Source of the DNA: Gimesia maris
GTDB lineage: Bacteria > Planctomycetota > Planctomycetia > Planctomycetales > Planctomycetaceae
Assembly: GCF_008298035.1 (NCBI RefSeq)
Contig: NZ_CP042910.1
Location: 3,735,001 to 3,799,000, forward strand
Length of the DNA stretch: 64,000 nucleotides
Direction: 5' to 3'
A model generated the notes under the pieces. The model was not told the DNA's origin. It did not search any database and saw nothing but the letters and a program-made list of their open reading frames with translations. The position numbers were made by a program, and so were the translations under genes. Shown one piece after another: positions 18,917-28,736 of this stretch; position 1 is the stretch's first letter; each line of letters starts with the position of its first letter.

Positions 18917-19342
18917 GTGACGCGGGTTTTTGTGAAACTGGCTGTGTTGGTTGTTGTGGTTGCGCTGTTCGGATTCAATCGCAGTCACAAGGTTGAGAAG
19001 CAGGCGAAGCCGTTTGCGGTGATGGAGAATGCGGGGGCCGTCCACAGCCTGTATCGGGAACTGCCTCTGATGGAAATTGCCCAGGCGCTGCCGTCCAACA
19101 CGGTGGATGCGATCGACGTGGATACCCGGTATCCCAAACATGTGATCGGCATTGTCGAAGTAACTTATCCAAACGGGAAGCCACACCGGTTTCAGACCAC
19201 GTTCAAAAACAGCGCGGGAAAAAGCATCGTGAAACAGTGGCAACCCGCCGAAGGAAATCCGGGACCGACCGCGACCGGGCTGTTCATGCTGCCTGAAACT
19301 ATCGTGTCGGGGACGACCAAGGTAAGCGAATCTTCACAGTAG
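18917..19342 (+). CDS. Exported or membrane-anchored small protein, unknown
   Basis: A GTG start with GGGGGAG six bases upstream gives 141 residues. The first about 20 residues (VFVKLAVLVVVVALFGF) form a membrane anchor or uncleaved signal. The remainder is soluble, with YPKHVIGIVEVTYPNGKPH and a Pro/Gly-rich tail. No domain was recognised. It lies 39 bp upstream of another secreted unknown, and the two plus the YbjQ gene may form one transcription unit. Confidence 0.65.
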   Translation: MTRVFVKLAVLVVVVALFGFNRSHKVEKQAKPFAVMENAGAVHSLYRELPLMEIAQALPSNTVDAIDVDTRYPKHVIGIVEVTYPNGKPHRFQTTFKNSAGKSIVKQWQPAEGNPGPTATGLFMLPETIVSGTTKVSESSQ

Positions 19343-19381
19343 TCAGTCGTTTGTGTTTAATCTTCATACGAGGAGTTTGTA

Positions 19382-19894
19382 ATGCGGTCTGTTTTTCTGT
19401 GTTTATTCTGTCTGATGCTGACTCCCCTGCAGGCGGCTGATACACAAAGTCCGCTGGGGTCGTGGGTGATTCCCGGTGCGGAAGCCAGGGAACAGGGGGC
19501 AACGACTTATTCGGTCAAAGAACCGGATCAGGCGGAGAGTGTCAGCAGAAGAACTGATACGGGGCAGTACCTGTCTGAGAAACCGTTTCAGGAAGTGGTT
19601 GCGTTTTATTTGAAGAAGAGCGGGTTTGAGCCGCCCAACTGGTCGATTCTGGGTCGTGAATTTCCCGGGACTGATCTCTATCTGCCGGCCCACTGGACAC
19701 AACAGCGTGAAGTAGACGGGAAACTGCAAACTGTGATTATTCAACATTTCATTCGCAAACAGGCGGCCTCGGCTCAGTTACTGCTGACGAATCAGCGTGA
19801 AGTGGGAACGGTATCGATTTCGATTACGCGCGGCAAAGAAGATACGAAAACGCTGATTCAAATCGTGAGTATTCCCGCCAGCGATCATCAGTAG
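19382..19894 (+). CDS. Secreted protein of unknown function
   Basis: A 170-residue protein beginning MRSVFLCLFCLMLTPLQAAD, a clear signal peptide. An AGGAG site precedes the start. The mature domain contains FQEVVAFYLKKSGFEP, a pattern seen in planctomycete secreted proteins that resemble small lipid- or hydrophobe-binding folds, but no firm family assignment is possible. It sits between another unknown and the YbjQ gene on the same strand with short gaps. Confidence 0.68.
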   Translation: MRSVFLCLFCLMLTPLQAADTQSPLGSWVIPGAEAREQGATTYSVKEPDQAESVSRRTDTGQYLSEKPFQEVVAFYLKKSGFEPPNWSILGREFPGTDLYLPAHWTQQREVDGKLQTVIIQHFIRKQAASAQLLLTNQREVGTVSISITRGKEDTKTLIQIVSIPASDHQ

Positions 19895-19916
19895 AAACCA
19901 GCCAGGAACCACCAAC

Positions 19917-20249
19917 ATGAACATGCCCGTCACGACGACGTTTACGATTGAAGGCTATAAAATTAAGGAATACAAGGGGATTGTGCGGGGGATTATCGTG
20001 CGGTCGCCGACGATTGCGCAGGGATTTCTGGGCGGGTTGAAAAATATTGTGGGCGGTCAGATTGGCGCCTATACCGAAATGTGCGAGCAGGCCCGGCAAC
20101 AGGCGTTTGATCGCTTACTCGCACATGCCCGGGAACAGGGGGCGAATGCGATTGTCGGCCTGCGGTACGATGCTTCAGAAGTCGTCAGCAAAGGCTCGGC
20201 GACGGAAGTGTTGTGTTATGGAACCGCGGTGGTGATTGAGCCTGAGTAA
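19917..20249 (+). CDS. YbjQ/UPF0145 family protein
   Basis: A 110-residue protein covering the whole UPF0145 domain: the start VTTTFTIEGYKIKEYKGIV, the centre GLKNIVGGQIGAYTEMCEQA and the end ANAIVGLRYDASEV. The family forms pentamers and is sometimes labelled heavy-metal binding, but its function is not established. Planctomycetes often keep it near small secreted proteins, as here. It is soluble and presumably cytoplasmic. Confidence 0.9.
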   Translation: MNMPVTTTFTIEGYKIKEYKGIVRGIIVRSPTIAQGFLGGLKNIVGGQIGAYTEMCEQARQQAFDRLLAHAREQGANAIVGLRYDASEVVSKGSATEVLCYGTAVVIEPE

Positions 20250-20250
20250 G

Positions 20251-20538
20251 ATGCATAAATATCGGGATGCCAGCCAGCGGCTGACGATTGAGTTTTTTGA
20301 CATCGAAGCCGACCTGTATCAGCAGATCACACAGATCGTGGTGAACCAGTTTCAGTTACAGCCCGTGGGGGAACTGGTGACGGGCGAGGAGGAGCGGTTC
20401 CAGGATTTTCAACACCTGAGAAAAGTGATCGGCCTGGAATGGGATTTCTGGTCGGGTTACTGCGTGGTCGCAAAAACAAAGTCCGCGGAAAAGCTGGTGC
20501 GGAAAATCGCTGCGTTGATTGAACGGCATCATTCCTGA
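20251..20538 (+). CDS. Small hypothetical protein
   Basis: The ATG at 20251 gives 95 residues and follows the YbjQ stop directly; an upstream TTG at 20236 would overlap that gene. The sequence has mixed charge and no membrane segment; FFDIEADLYQQITQIVV and EWDFWSGYCVVAKTKSAEK are its most distinctive parts. No family was recognised. The tight spacing suggests co-expression with YbjQ. Confidence 0.6.
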   Translation: MHKYRDASQRLTIEFFDIEADLYQQITQIVVNQFQLQPVGELVTGEEERFQDFQHLRKVIGLEWDFWSGYCVVAKTKSAEKLVRKIAALIERHHS

Positions 20539-20544
20539 TCAACT

Positions 20545-21386
20545 TCCGGGTAGCACCGAATGCAATTCGGTGTTGTCGCAGACAACGGGAGGTGGCGGTG
20601 TGACTGCTGTCTGTTGAAGAGTCGATCCTTACTCTTTCTGAGACAGTAAGTCCGGTTCGCCAGGATGATTCGTTCGCTTGAATTGCGACCTCCTGCTCGC
20701 TGCGCTCGGCCCGAATTTTATTCGGGCTCACCCCTTCTTTTAGTTGTTCGGGTGTCGCTATTGATTTCACTGGTGGCGAGCCACCAGTGCCACCGGGGGG
20801 CGCATTGGTGTTGATTTATCACTGTCAGGCAAGCCGACAGTGTCTGAGTGAAGTGCATGCCATTTCAGGTTACCCGGGGTAGCACCGAATGCAATTCGGT
20901 GTTGTCGCAGACAACGGGAGGTGGCGGTGTGACTGTTGTCTGGTGAGGAATCGTTCCTTACTCTGTTTTCGATAGAAAGTAGGATTCGTCTGGATGATTC
21001 GAACGCTTGAGCTGCGACCTCCTGCTCGCTGCGCTCGGCCCGAATTTTATTCGGGCTCACCCCTTCTTTTAGTTGTTCGGGTGTCGCTATTGATTTCACT
21101 GGTGGCGAGCCATCAGTGCCACCGGGGGGCGCATTGGTGTTGATTTATCACTGTCAGGCAAGCCGACAGTGTCTGAGTGAAGTGCATGCCATTTCAGGTT
21201 ACCCGGGGTAGCACCGAATGCAATTCGGTGTTGTCGCAGACAACGGGAGGTGGCGGTGTGACTGTTGTCTGGTGAGGAATCGTTCCTTACTCTGTTTTCG
21301 ATAGAAAGTAGGATTCGTCTGGATGATTCGAACGCTTGAGCTGCGACCTCCTGCTCGCTGCGCTCGGCCCGAATTTTATTCGGGCC
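20545..21386. repeat. Tandem array of a 329-bp multi-hairpin repeat (two full copies plus one partial)
   Basis: Copy 1 covers about 20545-20871, copy 2 20872-21200 and copy 3 21201-21386, where it stops abruptly. Copies 2 and 3 are identical over their shared length; copy 1 differs mainly in one 69-bp segment. Each full unit contains five short hairpins: CACCGAATGCAATTCGGTG, GTTGTCGCAGACAAC, CCCGAATTTTATTCGGG, a CACTGGTGGC stem and a CACTGTC/GACAGTG stem. On the minus strand each copy holds an open frame starting GTG with the product MKSIATPEQLKEGVSPNKIR and onward; neighbouring frames overlap by GTGA. Whether they are translated is unknown. Confidence 0.85.
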
Positions 21387-21417
21387 CCCCCCCACACACA
21401 CACACACAAAAAAAATA
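21385..21417. repeat. Microsatellite: C9, then CA repeats, then an A run
   Basis: A tract of nine C, about eight CA dinucleotides and seven to eight A sits exactly where the third hairpin-repeat copy breaks off. Such a tract is unusual in a bacterial chromosome. It lies about 35 bp upstream of the next gene's start codon, inside its likely promoter or leader, so length changes could alter expression. An assembly artefact is also possible. Confidence 0.8.
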
Positions 21418-21452
21418 TGGTTGTTCTTCATTTGAAAATAGTAAGGAGAATT

Positions 21453-21833
21453 ATGTTTGTTATTAAAAAGGAATGCAGTGCATTGCGCGAAATGGATCCG
21501 ATTGAGTATGAACGCGGTCAACAACAGAGTGAAGCTGATATCTCGGCGGGACGACCTGTGTTGTACATCCAGACGCGCAGTCACTGGGGAGAACTGCTGA
21601 CGTATCTGATGGCTGAACGGTTTCAGGTGACGGTAGAGCATATCAGCGATATGACCACACATCAGCAGAATTCGTATCGGGCAGGATATAATTTCATCAC
21701 GGCTCAGTATATCGACCGAACTTTTGGCGCAGGGGCTTGTCAAAGTGTAGAAGATGCCGTCGACTGGTTTCGTTACTATCATTATCGACTCCATTTTCAT
21801 CCTGAGGAAAGTAATCCTCTGCGTGATTTCTGA
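21453..21833 (+). CDS. Hypothetical protein upstream of the NADAR gene
   Basis: The start at 21453 has a strong AAGGAGAA site. A longer frame reads back through the microsatellite and the repeat and is not credible as coding. The 126-residue product is soluble and rich in aromatic residues (RSHWGELLTYLMAERFQ, DWFRYYHYRLHFHPEE). No domain was recognised. It ends 22 bp before the NADAR gene, so the two are probably co-transcribed. Confidence 0.65.
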   Translation: MFVIKKECSALREMDPIEYERGQQQSEADISAGRPVLYIQTRSHWGELLTYLMAERFQVTVEHISDMTTHQQNSYRAGYNFITAQYIDRTFGAGACQSVEDAVDWFRYYHYRLHFHPEESNPLRDF

Positions 21834-21855
21834 TTAATGCTTTTGAAATGATAAG

Positions 21856-22296
21856 ATGACGATTTATTTCTATACGAAAAACGATACGTACGGCGAGTTT
21901 TCGAACTTCTCGCCGCACGGAGTGGAACGGGACGGACTCTGGTGGCCGACGGTCGAGCATTATTTTCAGGCGCAGAAGTTTGCAGAGGCAGACTACCGCG
22001 AACGAATTCGAAATGCGCACAATGCGAAACAGGCTGCGAACCTGGGCCGGAGTCGCAAGATTCCCCTGCGGGCGGACTGGGAAGAGGTTAAGGATGAGAT
22101 CATGTACCAGGGGGTACTCCAGAAATTTCAGACGCACGCGGAACTGAAAATTCTGCTGCTGTCGACCGGGGATCAGGAGATCGTGGAGAATGCTCCCGGC
22201 GACTACTACTGGGGCTGCGGCAAGGAGGGAACCGGGCTCAATCGGCTGGGAGAAATCCTGGTGCGGGTCCGTGGGGAACTTCGGGAGACTGAGTGA
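21856..22296 (+). CDS. NADAR/YbiA-like N-glycosidase family protein
   Basis: A 146-residue protein with all main features of the NADAR family: FSNFSPHGVERDGLWWPTVE near the start, EHYFQAQKF, a central NAKQAANLGR and the C-terminal YYWGCGKEGTGLNRLGEIL. YbiA-type members cleave N-glycosidic bonds of riboflavin-pathway intermediates, and others act on ADP-ribose adducts or on phage-modified nucleosides. Catalytic Glu and Asp residues are likely in the VEHYFQ and ENAPGDYYWG segments. The small unknown gene just upstream is its likely partner. Hairpin repeats flank the pair on both sides. Confidence 0.88.
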   Translation: MTIYFYTKNDTYGEFSNFSPHGVERDGLWWPTVEHYFQAQKFAEADYRERIRNAHNAKQAANLGRSRKIPLRADWEEVKDEIMYQGVLQKFQTHAELKILLLSTGDQEIVENAPGDYYWGCGKEGTGLNRLGEILVRVRGELRETE

Positions 22297-22316
22297 AGTT
22301 TGTATCTTTTCAAGTT

Positions 22317-22622
22317 ACCCGGGGTGGCACCGAATGTGATTCGGTGTTGTCGCAGACAACGGGATGTGGCGTTGTGACTGCTGTCTGGTGATGAATCGTT
22401 CCTTACTCTGATTGTGATAGTAAGGCGGATTTGTCTGGATGATTCGAACGCTTGAGCTGCGACCTCCTGCTCGCTGCGCTCGGCCCGAATTTTATTCGGG
22501 CTCACCCCTTCTTTTAGTTGTTCGGGTGTCGATATTGATTTCACTGGTGGCGAGCCACCAGTGCAACCCGGGGTGTTTTATCGGTGTTGTTTGATCACTG
22601 TCGGGCGAGTCGACAGTGGCAC
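22317..22622. repeat. Fourth copy of the multi-hairpin repeat
   Basis: It carries the same modules as the array at 20545. The first hairpin here has a changed loop (CACCGAATGTGATTCGGTG) but an intact stem. The variable segment is again exactly 69 bp, with different sequence and no insertion or deletion. The minus-strand frame (GTG near 22544) stays open. This copy and the array bracket the gene pair 21453-22296. Confidence 0.82.
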
Positions 22623-22639
22623 ACGATAGTTTTATTAAA

Positions 22640-24088
22640 CTATGCGAGGATCTTGTCAATCACGGTGCCGTGGACGTCGGTCAGGCGGTAGTCGCGGCCC
22701 TGGTGTTTGAAGATCAGGCGTTCGTGGTTCAGGCCCATACAATGTAGCAGGGTCGCATTGAGATCGTGGACGTGGACCGGGTTTTCGGCGACGTTGTAGC
22801 AGAAGTCGTCGGTCGCACCATACGAGATGCCGGGCTTGATGCCGCCGCCGGCGAGCCACATGGTGAAGCAGCGGCCGTGATGGTCTCTGCCGTAATCGGT
22901 ACTGGTGAGGGTGCCCTGGCTGTAGATCGTGCGACCGAATTCGCCGCCCCAGACGATAAGGGTATCGTCGAGCAGACCGCGCTGCTTGAGGTCGGTCAGC
23001 AGCGCGGCGGTGGGCTGGTCGATGTCGCCACATTGCAGGCGGAGGTCGCTGGGCAGGTTGTAATGCTGGTCCCAGCCTCGGTGGTAGAGTTGAATGAACC
23101 GTACGCCCCGCTCTGCCATGCGACGGGCGAGCAGACAGTTGGCGGCGTAAGTGCCCGGTTTACGGGATGCGTCGCCGTAGAGGTCGAACGTCTGTTCGGT
23201 TTCGCTGGAGAAGTCAGTGAGATCGGGGACCGAGGTCTGCATGCGATACGCCATTTCGTACTGCGCGATGCGGGTCTGGATTTCCGGATCGCGGTAATCG
23301 TCGAACTGCCGTTGATTGAGTTGAGCCAGCCCGTCCAGCATGCCGCGACGGCTGGCGTCGTTGATGCCCGGCGGATTGGAGAGGTACAGCACCGGATCGC
23401 CGTTCTTGCGGAAGTTGACGCCCTGATGGCTGGAAGGGAGAAATCCTGTCCCCCAGAGTCGCGCATACAGCGGATCGGCGGGACGTGATGCGCTGCCGTC
23501 GGAGATCAGGACGACGAACGAGGGCAGATTCTGGTTCTCGCTGCCTAAACCGTAGCTGGACCAGGCGCCGAAACTGGGGCGGCCCGGTTGCTGGTGGCCG
23601 GTCTGCATCAGTGTGACGGCGGGATCGTGGTTGATAGCTTCAGTGTGCATCGATTTGATCACGCAGACATCGTCGATGACTTTCGCGAAGTGCGGCAGGG
23701 CATCGCTGACCCAGGTACCGCTCTCGCCATGCTGTTGAAATTGAAACTGATTGGGGGCGGCGATGGGGAACGACTTCTGCCCCGAGGTCATGCCGGTCAG
23801 GCGTTGATCGCCGCGAACGGAATCGGGGAGCGGTTCGGAATTCAACTGTTTGAGCCGTGGTTTATAGTCGAAGAGTTCCATCTGCGACGGGCCGCCATGC
23901 ATGAAGAGGTAGATCACGCGTTTGGCTTTGCCGGGAAAATGTGAACTCGTGACGGACGGCGTTTCGCTGGCGAACAGATCGGGGTTCAGCAGCGAACCCA
24001 GGGCCGCGGTGCCGATGCCGGTCGCGCTGGAGCGGAAGAACTGGCGGCGGGTGAAATCGTGTTGTAATTGATTCAGGTCTATCTGCAT
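22640..24088 (-). CDS. DUF1501 protein (sulfatase-fold, Tat-type signal)
   Basis: A 482-residue protein of a very abundant planctomycete family. The N-terminus [20 protein letters not shown] is a twin-arginine signal. Family blocks are [20 protein letters not shown], the '[12 protein letters not shown]' region, [17 protein letters not shown] and [17 protein letters not shown]. The fold is related to alkaline phosphatase/sulfatase enzymes, but catalytic function is unproven. It follows the DUF1549/DUF1553 gene by 24 bp in the same direction, the standard pairing, so the two are co-expressed and probably work together at the outer face of the membrane. Confidence 0.92.
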   Translation of the reverse strand: MQIDLNQLQHDFTRRQFFRSSATGIGTAALGSLLNPDLFASETPSVTSSHFPGKAKRVIYLFMHGGPSQMELFDYKPRLKQLNSEPLPDSVRGDQRLTGMTSGQKSFPIAAPNQFQFQQHGESGTWVSDALPHFAKVIDDVCVIKSMHTEAINHDPAVTLMQTGHQQPGRPSFGAWSSYGLGSENQNLPSFVVLISDGSASRPADPLYARLWGTGFLPSSHQGVNFRKNGDPVLYLSNPPGINDASRRGMLDGLAQLNQRQFDDYRDPEIQTRIAQYEMAYRMQTSVPDLTDFSSETEQTFDLYGDASRKPGTYAANCLLARRMAERGVRFIQLYHRGWDQHYNLPSDLRLQCGDIDQPTAALLTDLKQRGLLDDTLIVWGGEFGRTIYSQGTLTSTDYGRDHHGRCFTMWLAGGGIKPGISYGATDDFCYNVAENPVHVHDLNATLLHCMGLNHERLIFKHQGRDYRLTDVHGTVIDKILA

Positions 24089-24112
24089 GATGGTTCCTGT
24101 GAGTGAACACGG

Positions 24113-27100
24113 TTATTGTTTGGTCAGGGTTTCGTCCATGTTGAAAATCATGCTGGCCAGCATGGTCCAGGCAGCGAGTTCGTTTGGTTTCAGTGTTTTG
24201 TCGACCGGAGTTTCGCCGACGCTGATCAGTTTTGCAGCGGCGTCGGGATCGTGTTGATAGATGCTGGTCTGCTGCCGTAGGATACGGCTGAGAATCTGTT
24301 GTTCGGCTTTGGCTGGCAGTCTGCTGGTGGCCGCGCGGAACAGGAAGTCGATGCGTTCGGCTTCGCTTGCCTGTTTTTGTAAGGTCTGCGTGGCGAAGAC
24401 GCGGGCCGCTTCGACATAAGTGGGGTCGTTCATCAAAACGAGTGCCTGCAGGGGCGTGTTGGTGCGGGGGCGAGAGACGGTGCAGGTTTCGCGCGTGGGA
24501 GCATCGAAGGCCATCAGGCCGGGGGGCGGGCTCTGTCGCTTCCAGTAAGTATACAGGCTGCGGCGGTAGAGTCCGTCGCCAGTGCTTTGTTTGTAAGTGA
24601 CATTGCCATCGTAAGACACCGCTTCCCAGAGGCCGGGCGGCTGATATGGTTTGACGCTCGGTCCCCCCTGCTTCGCGACGAGCAGGCCGCTGATCTGCAG
24701 GGCGTTGTCGCGGACCGTTTCGGCGTCGAGACGGAAACGGGGGCCACGGGCCAGCAGACGGTTTTCGGGATCGCGTTCGTACAATTCATCGGAGACGCGG
24801 GAGGACTGTTGATAAGTAGACGAGAGGACGATCTGTTTCAGCAGGTGTTTGACGTCCCAGCCGCTTTGCTGGAATTCGACGGCGAGCCAGTCGAGCAGTT
24901 CCGGATGACTGGGCCATTCGCCCTGCGAACCGAAGTCGCCGACCGTTTTGACGAGGCCGACACCGAACAACTGCTGCCAGAGACGGTTCACATACACGCG
25001 GGCCGTCAGCGGATGATCAGGACTGGTGAGCCAGCGGGCCAGGCCGAAACGATTGGTGGGGAGTTTGGGGGAGAATGCGGGTAAGACCTGGGGCACAGCG
25101 GCAGTGACTTTTTCGCCATGCTGATCGTAGACGCCACGCAGCAGAACGAACGTGTCTCGCGGTTTTTCGTTTTCGTGCATAACCATTGTGGTGGGAATGT
25201 TTTTTTGCAGCTTAGTTAACCTGCTGCGGAGTTTAACCAGTTGTTTCTCGGCGGTACGCAGGGAATCCGGGGCAGCGGTTTTGAGAAAGTAGTCGCGGAG
25301 TTCCTGCTGCTGTTGCGTGGTCCGTTTTTCGGCAGGGATCGTGAGTAGTGTGTTGAGGAACTGGCTGTCGGCGAGTTCCCGGGCTTCGTCGGGGGAGAAT
25401 GGACGCTGATAAATTCGCAGGTCGTCGAGTGCGCCTTTGTAGAAGGCACTCGTGCTGCGGCGGCCGATGCGGAATGGTTCGTCGACGGCAATGTCGCCGG
25501 TGAGTCTGTCATAAGGGGCGGAGGTGGCCTGCGGTTCGCCGTTGATAAAAATGCGAACGCCTGCGGCGGTGGAGGAACCGTCATAGGTGACGAGCAGGTG
25601 CTGCCAGCGACCGGTGCGGATACCGGCGTCGGTGACGACTTGGATCGCGTTGGAATTCCATTTGTGGATCAGGTGGACGGAGAGTTTGCCTTTGCGGATC
25701 ATGATGTCGAAGCCGCGGAGGTGGTTGGTATCGTCGTTTTGTGAGAACAGACAGATGGGGCCGCCTGAGGCGGGCTTGATCCAGGCGGCCAGCGTAAATG
25801 GTTTGTCGCGACTGAAGCGGAATGGCGTGTTACTTTCCAACAGTGCGGTGCCGTCGAAATACGCAGCGGAACCGACAAACCCCGGTTTGATTTCGACAGA
25901 GCCCATTGAGGTGAGCGACTTGCTTTCGGTGATATCGTTCAGCGGTTCGTGGATCATCAGTTGATCGGAGGCCGGGGACGTGAGATTGCTGCGTGCAGTT
26001 TCTTCCCACTGTTTCTGTTGCGCTTTGAGTTGTGTCTCGCGCTGTTGGTGTGCTTGTTCCAGCGCTGCGAGTTCGTCTTTGAGCTGCTGTTCGCGGTCGA
26101 GATAATCTTTCGTGGGAATCTTGAGAATCGGTTTGGCATTGCCGACCGTGTGGGTGTTGCCGGTTTCGGGCGTATTGTTGAAGAAGGCGAAGAGCTGATA
26201 GAATTCTTTCTGGGAGAGCGGGTCGTATTTGTGATCGTGGCAGCGGGCGCAGCCGACGGTCAGACCCATCCAGACGGTGGACGTGGTATCGATACGGTCG
26301 ACAATGTATTCGACGCGGTATTCTTCATCGATGATGCCAGTCTCCAGGGTAGTCATGTGATTGCGGTGGAAACCGGTGGCGATGAGCTGGTCTTGTGTGG
26401 GCGTGGGCAGCAGGTCACCCGCCAGTTGTTCGATGGTAAACTGATTGAAGGGCATGTTCTGATTGAAGGCGTTGATGACCCAGTCGCGCCAGTGCCACAT
26501 CTCCCATGCTTCGTCGGTGAAATATCCGCTGGTGTCGGCGTAACGGGCGGCGTCGAGCCAGTAGCGGGCCCGGTGTTCGCCGTAATGGGGAGAGCTAAGC
26601 AGACGGTCGACCAGTTTCTCGTACGCCTGGGGAGTATGATCGTTGAGGAACGTTTCCAGTTCGTCGAGCGTGGGAGGCAGGCCGGTCAGATCAAGTGAAA
26701 GCCGACGGCAGAGTGTGGCTTTATCCGCGCGGGGGGACGGTGGTAACTGTTCCCGTTCCAGACGAGCGAGTACGAAATGATCAAGGGGAGTTTGAGACCA
26801 GTTCGTTTCTTTTACCGCAGGCAATTCGGGCCGTTGTGGCGGAATGAAGGACCAGTGCTGCTGATACTCTGCCCCCTGCTCGACCCAGGCTTGTATCAAT
26901 TTGATTTCCGCTGCGGAAATTTCTTTCCCGGAATCGGCGGGGGGCATTTTGAGATCGGTGTCTGTCGTCAGCAGTCGTTTGAGCAGTTCACTGTCTGCAG
27001 GTGACTTTTGATTGATGATGGCGTAACCGTCGCGGGGCTGTTTCACGTCTATCGGATCATCGAGTCGCAGGTCGGCTTCCCGGGTAGCGGGATCGGGGCC

Positions 27101-27274
27101 GTGACAGTGCAGACATTTTTCGGAGAGGATCGGGCGGATGTCGCGGTTGAATTCGATGCGCGGCGTTTTCGAAGGCTCGGCTGCCGAAACGGTCTGAAGT
27201 TCCGTCCAGAAAGACGAACTCAGGCAGACCGTGATGATTGCAGGCAGGATCAGGTTCCGTATTGGTACAGGCAT
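24113..27274 (-). CDS. Planctomycete cytochrome C/DUF1549/DUF1553 protein with internal LamG domain
   Basis: A 1053-residue exported protein. After a signal peptide (to about residue 32) comes a PSCyt1 haem domain with CLHCH at 54-58. DUF1549 occupies about residues 160-365 and includes a second CXXCH ([12 protein letters not shown]). A charged coiled region around 390-420 is followed by a LamG/concanavalin-like domain at about 470-640 ([25 protein letters not shown]). DUF1553 lies in the last 300 residues ([32 protein letters not shown]). This family is thought to bind haem and possibly carbohydrate; its reaction is unknown. It forms a two-gene operon with the DUF1501 gene. Confidence 0.93.
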   Translation of the reverse strand: MPVPIRNLILPAIITVCLSSSFWTELQTVSAAEPSKTPRIEFNRDIRPILSEKCLHCHGPDPATREADLRLDDPIDVKQPRDGYAIINQKSPADSELLKRLLTTDTDLKMPPADSGKEISAAEIKLIQAWVEQGAEYQQHWSFIPPQRPELPAVKETNWSQTPLDHFVLARLEREQLPPSPRADKATLCRRLSLDLTGLPPTLDELETFLNDHTPQAYEKLVDRLLSSPHYGEHRARYWLDAARYADTSGYFTDEAWEMWHWRDWVINAFNQNMPFNQFTIEQLAGDLLPTPTQDQLIATGFHRNHMTTLETGIIDEEYRVEYIVDRIDTTSTVWMGLTVGCARCHDHKYDPLSQKEFYQLFAFFNNTPETGNTHTVGNAKPILKIPTKDYLDREQQLKDELAALEQAHQQRETQLKAQQKQWEETARSNLTSPASDQLMIHEPLNDITESKSLTSMGSVEIKPGFVGSAAYFDGTALLESNTPFRFSRDKPFTLAAWIKPASGGPICLFSQNDDTNHLRGFDIMIRKGKLSVHLIHKWNSNAIQVVTDAGIRTGRWQHLLVTYDGSSTAAGVRIFINGEPQATSAPYDRLTGDIAVDEPFRIGRRSTSAFYKGALDDLRIYQRPFSPDEARELADSQFLNTLLTIPAEKRTTQQQQELRDYFLKTAAPDSLRTAEKQLVKLRSRLTKLQKNIPTTMVMHENEKPRDTFVLLRGVYDQHGEKVTAAVPQVLPAFSPKLPTNRFGLARWLTSPDHPLTARVYVNRLWQQLFGVGLVKTVGDFGSQGEWPSHPELLDWLAVEFQQSGWDVKHLLKQIVLSSTYQQSSRVSDELYERDPENRLLARGPRFRLDAETVRDNALQISGLLVAKQGGPSVKPYQPPGLWEAVSYDGNVTYKQSTGDGLYRRSLYTYWKRQSPPPGLMAFDAPTRETCTVSRPRTNTPLQALVLMNDPTYVEAARVFATQTLQKQASEAERIDFLFRAATSRLPAKAEQQILSRILRQQTSIYQHDPDAAAKLISVGETPVDKTLKPNELAAWTMLASMIFNMDETLTKQ

Positions 27275-27316
27275 GGACCAGCTCTCTACGGGGGGAAGAT
27301 TTGGCGAGGGTCAGAA

Positions 27317-27342
27317 TAATATTTAAGTTAGTTTAAATATTA
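27317..27342. promoter_or_regulatory. AT-rich inverted repeat upstream of the first cytochrome operon
   Basis: TAATATTTAA and TTAAATATTA form 10-bp perfect arms separated by six bases, centred about 55 bp upstream of the start at 27274. It may be an operator. The divergent gene at 27516 shares the region. One half-site also occurs at 37706-37715 upstream of the second cytochrome operon. Confidence 0.45.
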
Positions 27343-27515
27343 GCAGGCGTTGATGGATTTGTCACGGATTGTTTGCAGGAAATCAGTGTGTAGGGTGAAT
27401 TGGGTAACTGGTGATGAAGCCGACGGGGCACGATGAAATAATTCTCGAAGCGGGCGAAAATTCTGTTAGACTGAATGTGTGGATAGGAAAAGTGTCTTTT
27501 CTGAAAGAGACTGTG

Positions 27516-28019
27516 ATGATCAAGCTCGTCGAAATTATTCTGAAAGGTGTGTTGGGCGGCGTCTTTACCGGGTTCATTCTGGGCTTTTACCTGACTGTAT
27601 TGACCAGGGATTATGTGATTGAGCCAGGTCATTTTCAAACGGACGTATTGTTCGAGCAGGGACAAGTCCGTTTTACGCAGGTGGTGATGCTGGGCTGTAT
27701 GGGCATCCTGGCTCTGGTGTGTCCCTTTATCGTCGCGGCTGAGTTTGGACCCTGGTTGCGGCATGCGGTCTATGGACTGGTGGCCTGCCTGGCTCTGGTC
27801 GTGGGAGGGGCGTTGCTGGGGAGCAGGCTGATGAATGAGCCACTGGTTTATGATTCAAAAATGGCTGATCGCACCTGCATTGATGCGGCGCGGCTGTACG
27901 GGATACCGACTGCGTTTGTGTTGGGGCCGATCGTGGGAATCATGATTGGCGGGGCTCGTGAGAAGTGGTACAGACAGGAGCCTGGTAACATCGAATCATC
28001 GACGAGAATACTTTCATGA
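27516..28019 (+). CDS. Membrane protein of unknown function
   Basis: The start at 27516 gives 167 residues; an in-frame ATG at 27411 exists, but its first 35 residues look non-coding. Four hydrophobic segments are visible: GVLGGVFTGFILGFYLTVLT, VMLGCMGILALVCPFIVAA, LVACLALVVGGALLG and AFVLGPIVGIMIGG. The stop overlaps the next start (ATGA at 28016), so translation is coupled to the downstream protein. No family was recognised. Confidence 0.65.
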   Translation: MIKLVEIILKGVLGGVFTGFILGFYLTVLTRDYVIEPGHFQTDVLFEQGQVRFTQVVMLGCMGILALVCPFIVAAEFGPWLRHAVYGLVACLALVVGGALLGSRLMNEPLVYDSKMADRTCIDAARLYGIPTAFVLGPIVGIMIGGAREKWYRQEPGNIESSTRILS

Positions 28020-28678
28020 ATGAAAGCTTGTGGGAACAGAGCTATCGACCTAATCCTTGGTACCGCAGTCTATTTAGCAGGTATGCAGTCCTCACTCTTG
28101 CAATCAGCATCTACTTGATTAGCCAGGTCTATACGAGAGGTGGTAGCCTGACTGATGGTTCTGCCATCGCTGCTCTCGTATTTATGGTCGGCGGGATAAT
28201 CATGATTGCTGCAGGTCTCTGGGCCTTTCTGACTTACTCGAGATGGATACGGCTGATTCTCTCGGAGGAGACGATTACCAAAATGGAAGGTCCAAAGGAA
28301 TATGTGATTTCTCTGGATCAGCTTGCTCACCTCAACTGGTTATCGATCTCTGATGAGATGATCGTCGAATCGCCGACGGACACGTTCCGAATCAACCTGG
28401 ATGATTTTAAGCGGACGGATCAGCACGCTATTATTGCGTTTTTGCGCAACGCGGTGCCTCTCGAACAGCAGGAGAAATGGGAGCCGTTTTTGGAAGTCCG
28501 GCGGCGCAGCATTGATCCCGATGCGGCCCTGACAACTGGGGAACGGCTTTTGATTATGTTTTGCCTGATTGCGACAGGATTGGCTGGAGCGATGTGGTGG
28601 AATGAATCAGGTCCATTTTATTTGCTGGTGGGAATTCTGTTTTTATCTGGTGCGATCAGAAGTTATCGGGGGATATAA
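28016..28678 (+). CDS. Membrane protein with possible PH-like region, unknown function
   Basis: A 220-residue product. Two membrane segments lie in the N-terminal third (YAVLTLAISIYLISQVY; IAALVFMVGGIIMIAAGLW) and a pair at the C-terminus (LIMFCLIATGLAGAMWW; FYLLVGILFLSGAI). The soluble part between them (IRLILSEETITKMEGPKEYV and onward) resembles the PH-like bacterial domains found in similar small membrane proteins, but this is a weak resemblance. The start overlaps the previous stop by 4 bp. Confidence 0.68.
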   Translation: MNESLWEQSYRPNPWYRSLFSRYAVLTLAISIYLISQVYTRGGSLTDGSAIAALVFMVGGIIMIAAGLWAFLTYSRWIRLILSEETITKMEGPKEYVISLDQLAHLNWLSISDEMIVESPTDTFRINLDDFKRTDQHAIIAFLRNAVPLEQQEKWEPFLEVRRRSIDPDAALTTGERLLIMFCLIATGLAGAMWWNESGPFYLLVGILFLSGAIRSYRGI

Positions 28679-28736
28679 GGATTGAAAGTTGTTTCAGATT
28701 GAACTGATTGTATTGTCGTAAATAAGGTCGAGATTA

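Noticed and set aside
20545..22622. CRISPR array
   Set aside because: The repeat unit is 329 bp with internal hairpins, not short repeats with unique spacers, and no cas genes are present.
22766..23488. 240-codon plus-strand frame
   Set aside because: Antisense to the DUF1501 gene, whose Tat signal and family motifs are clear.
25949..26698. 249-codon plus-strand frame
   Set aside because: Antisense to the DUF1549 region of the cytochrome gene, which has strong family motifs.
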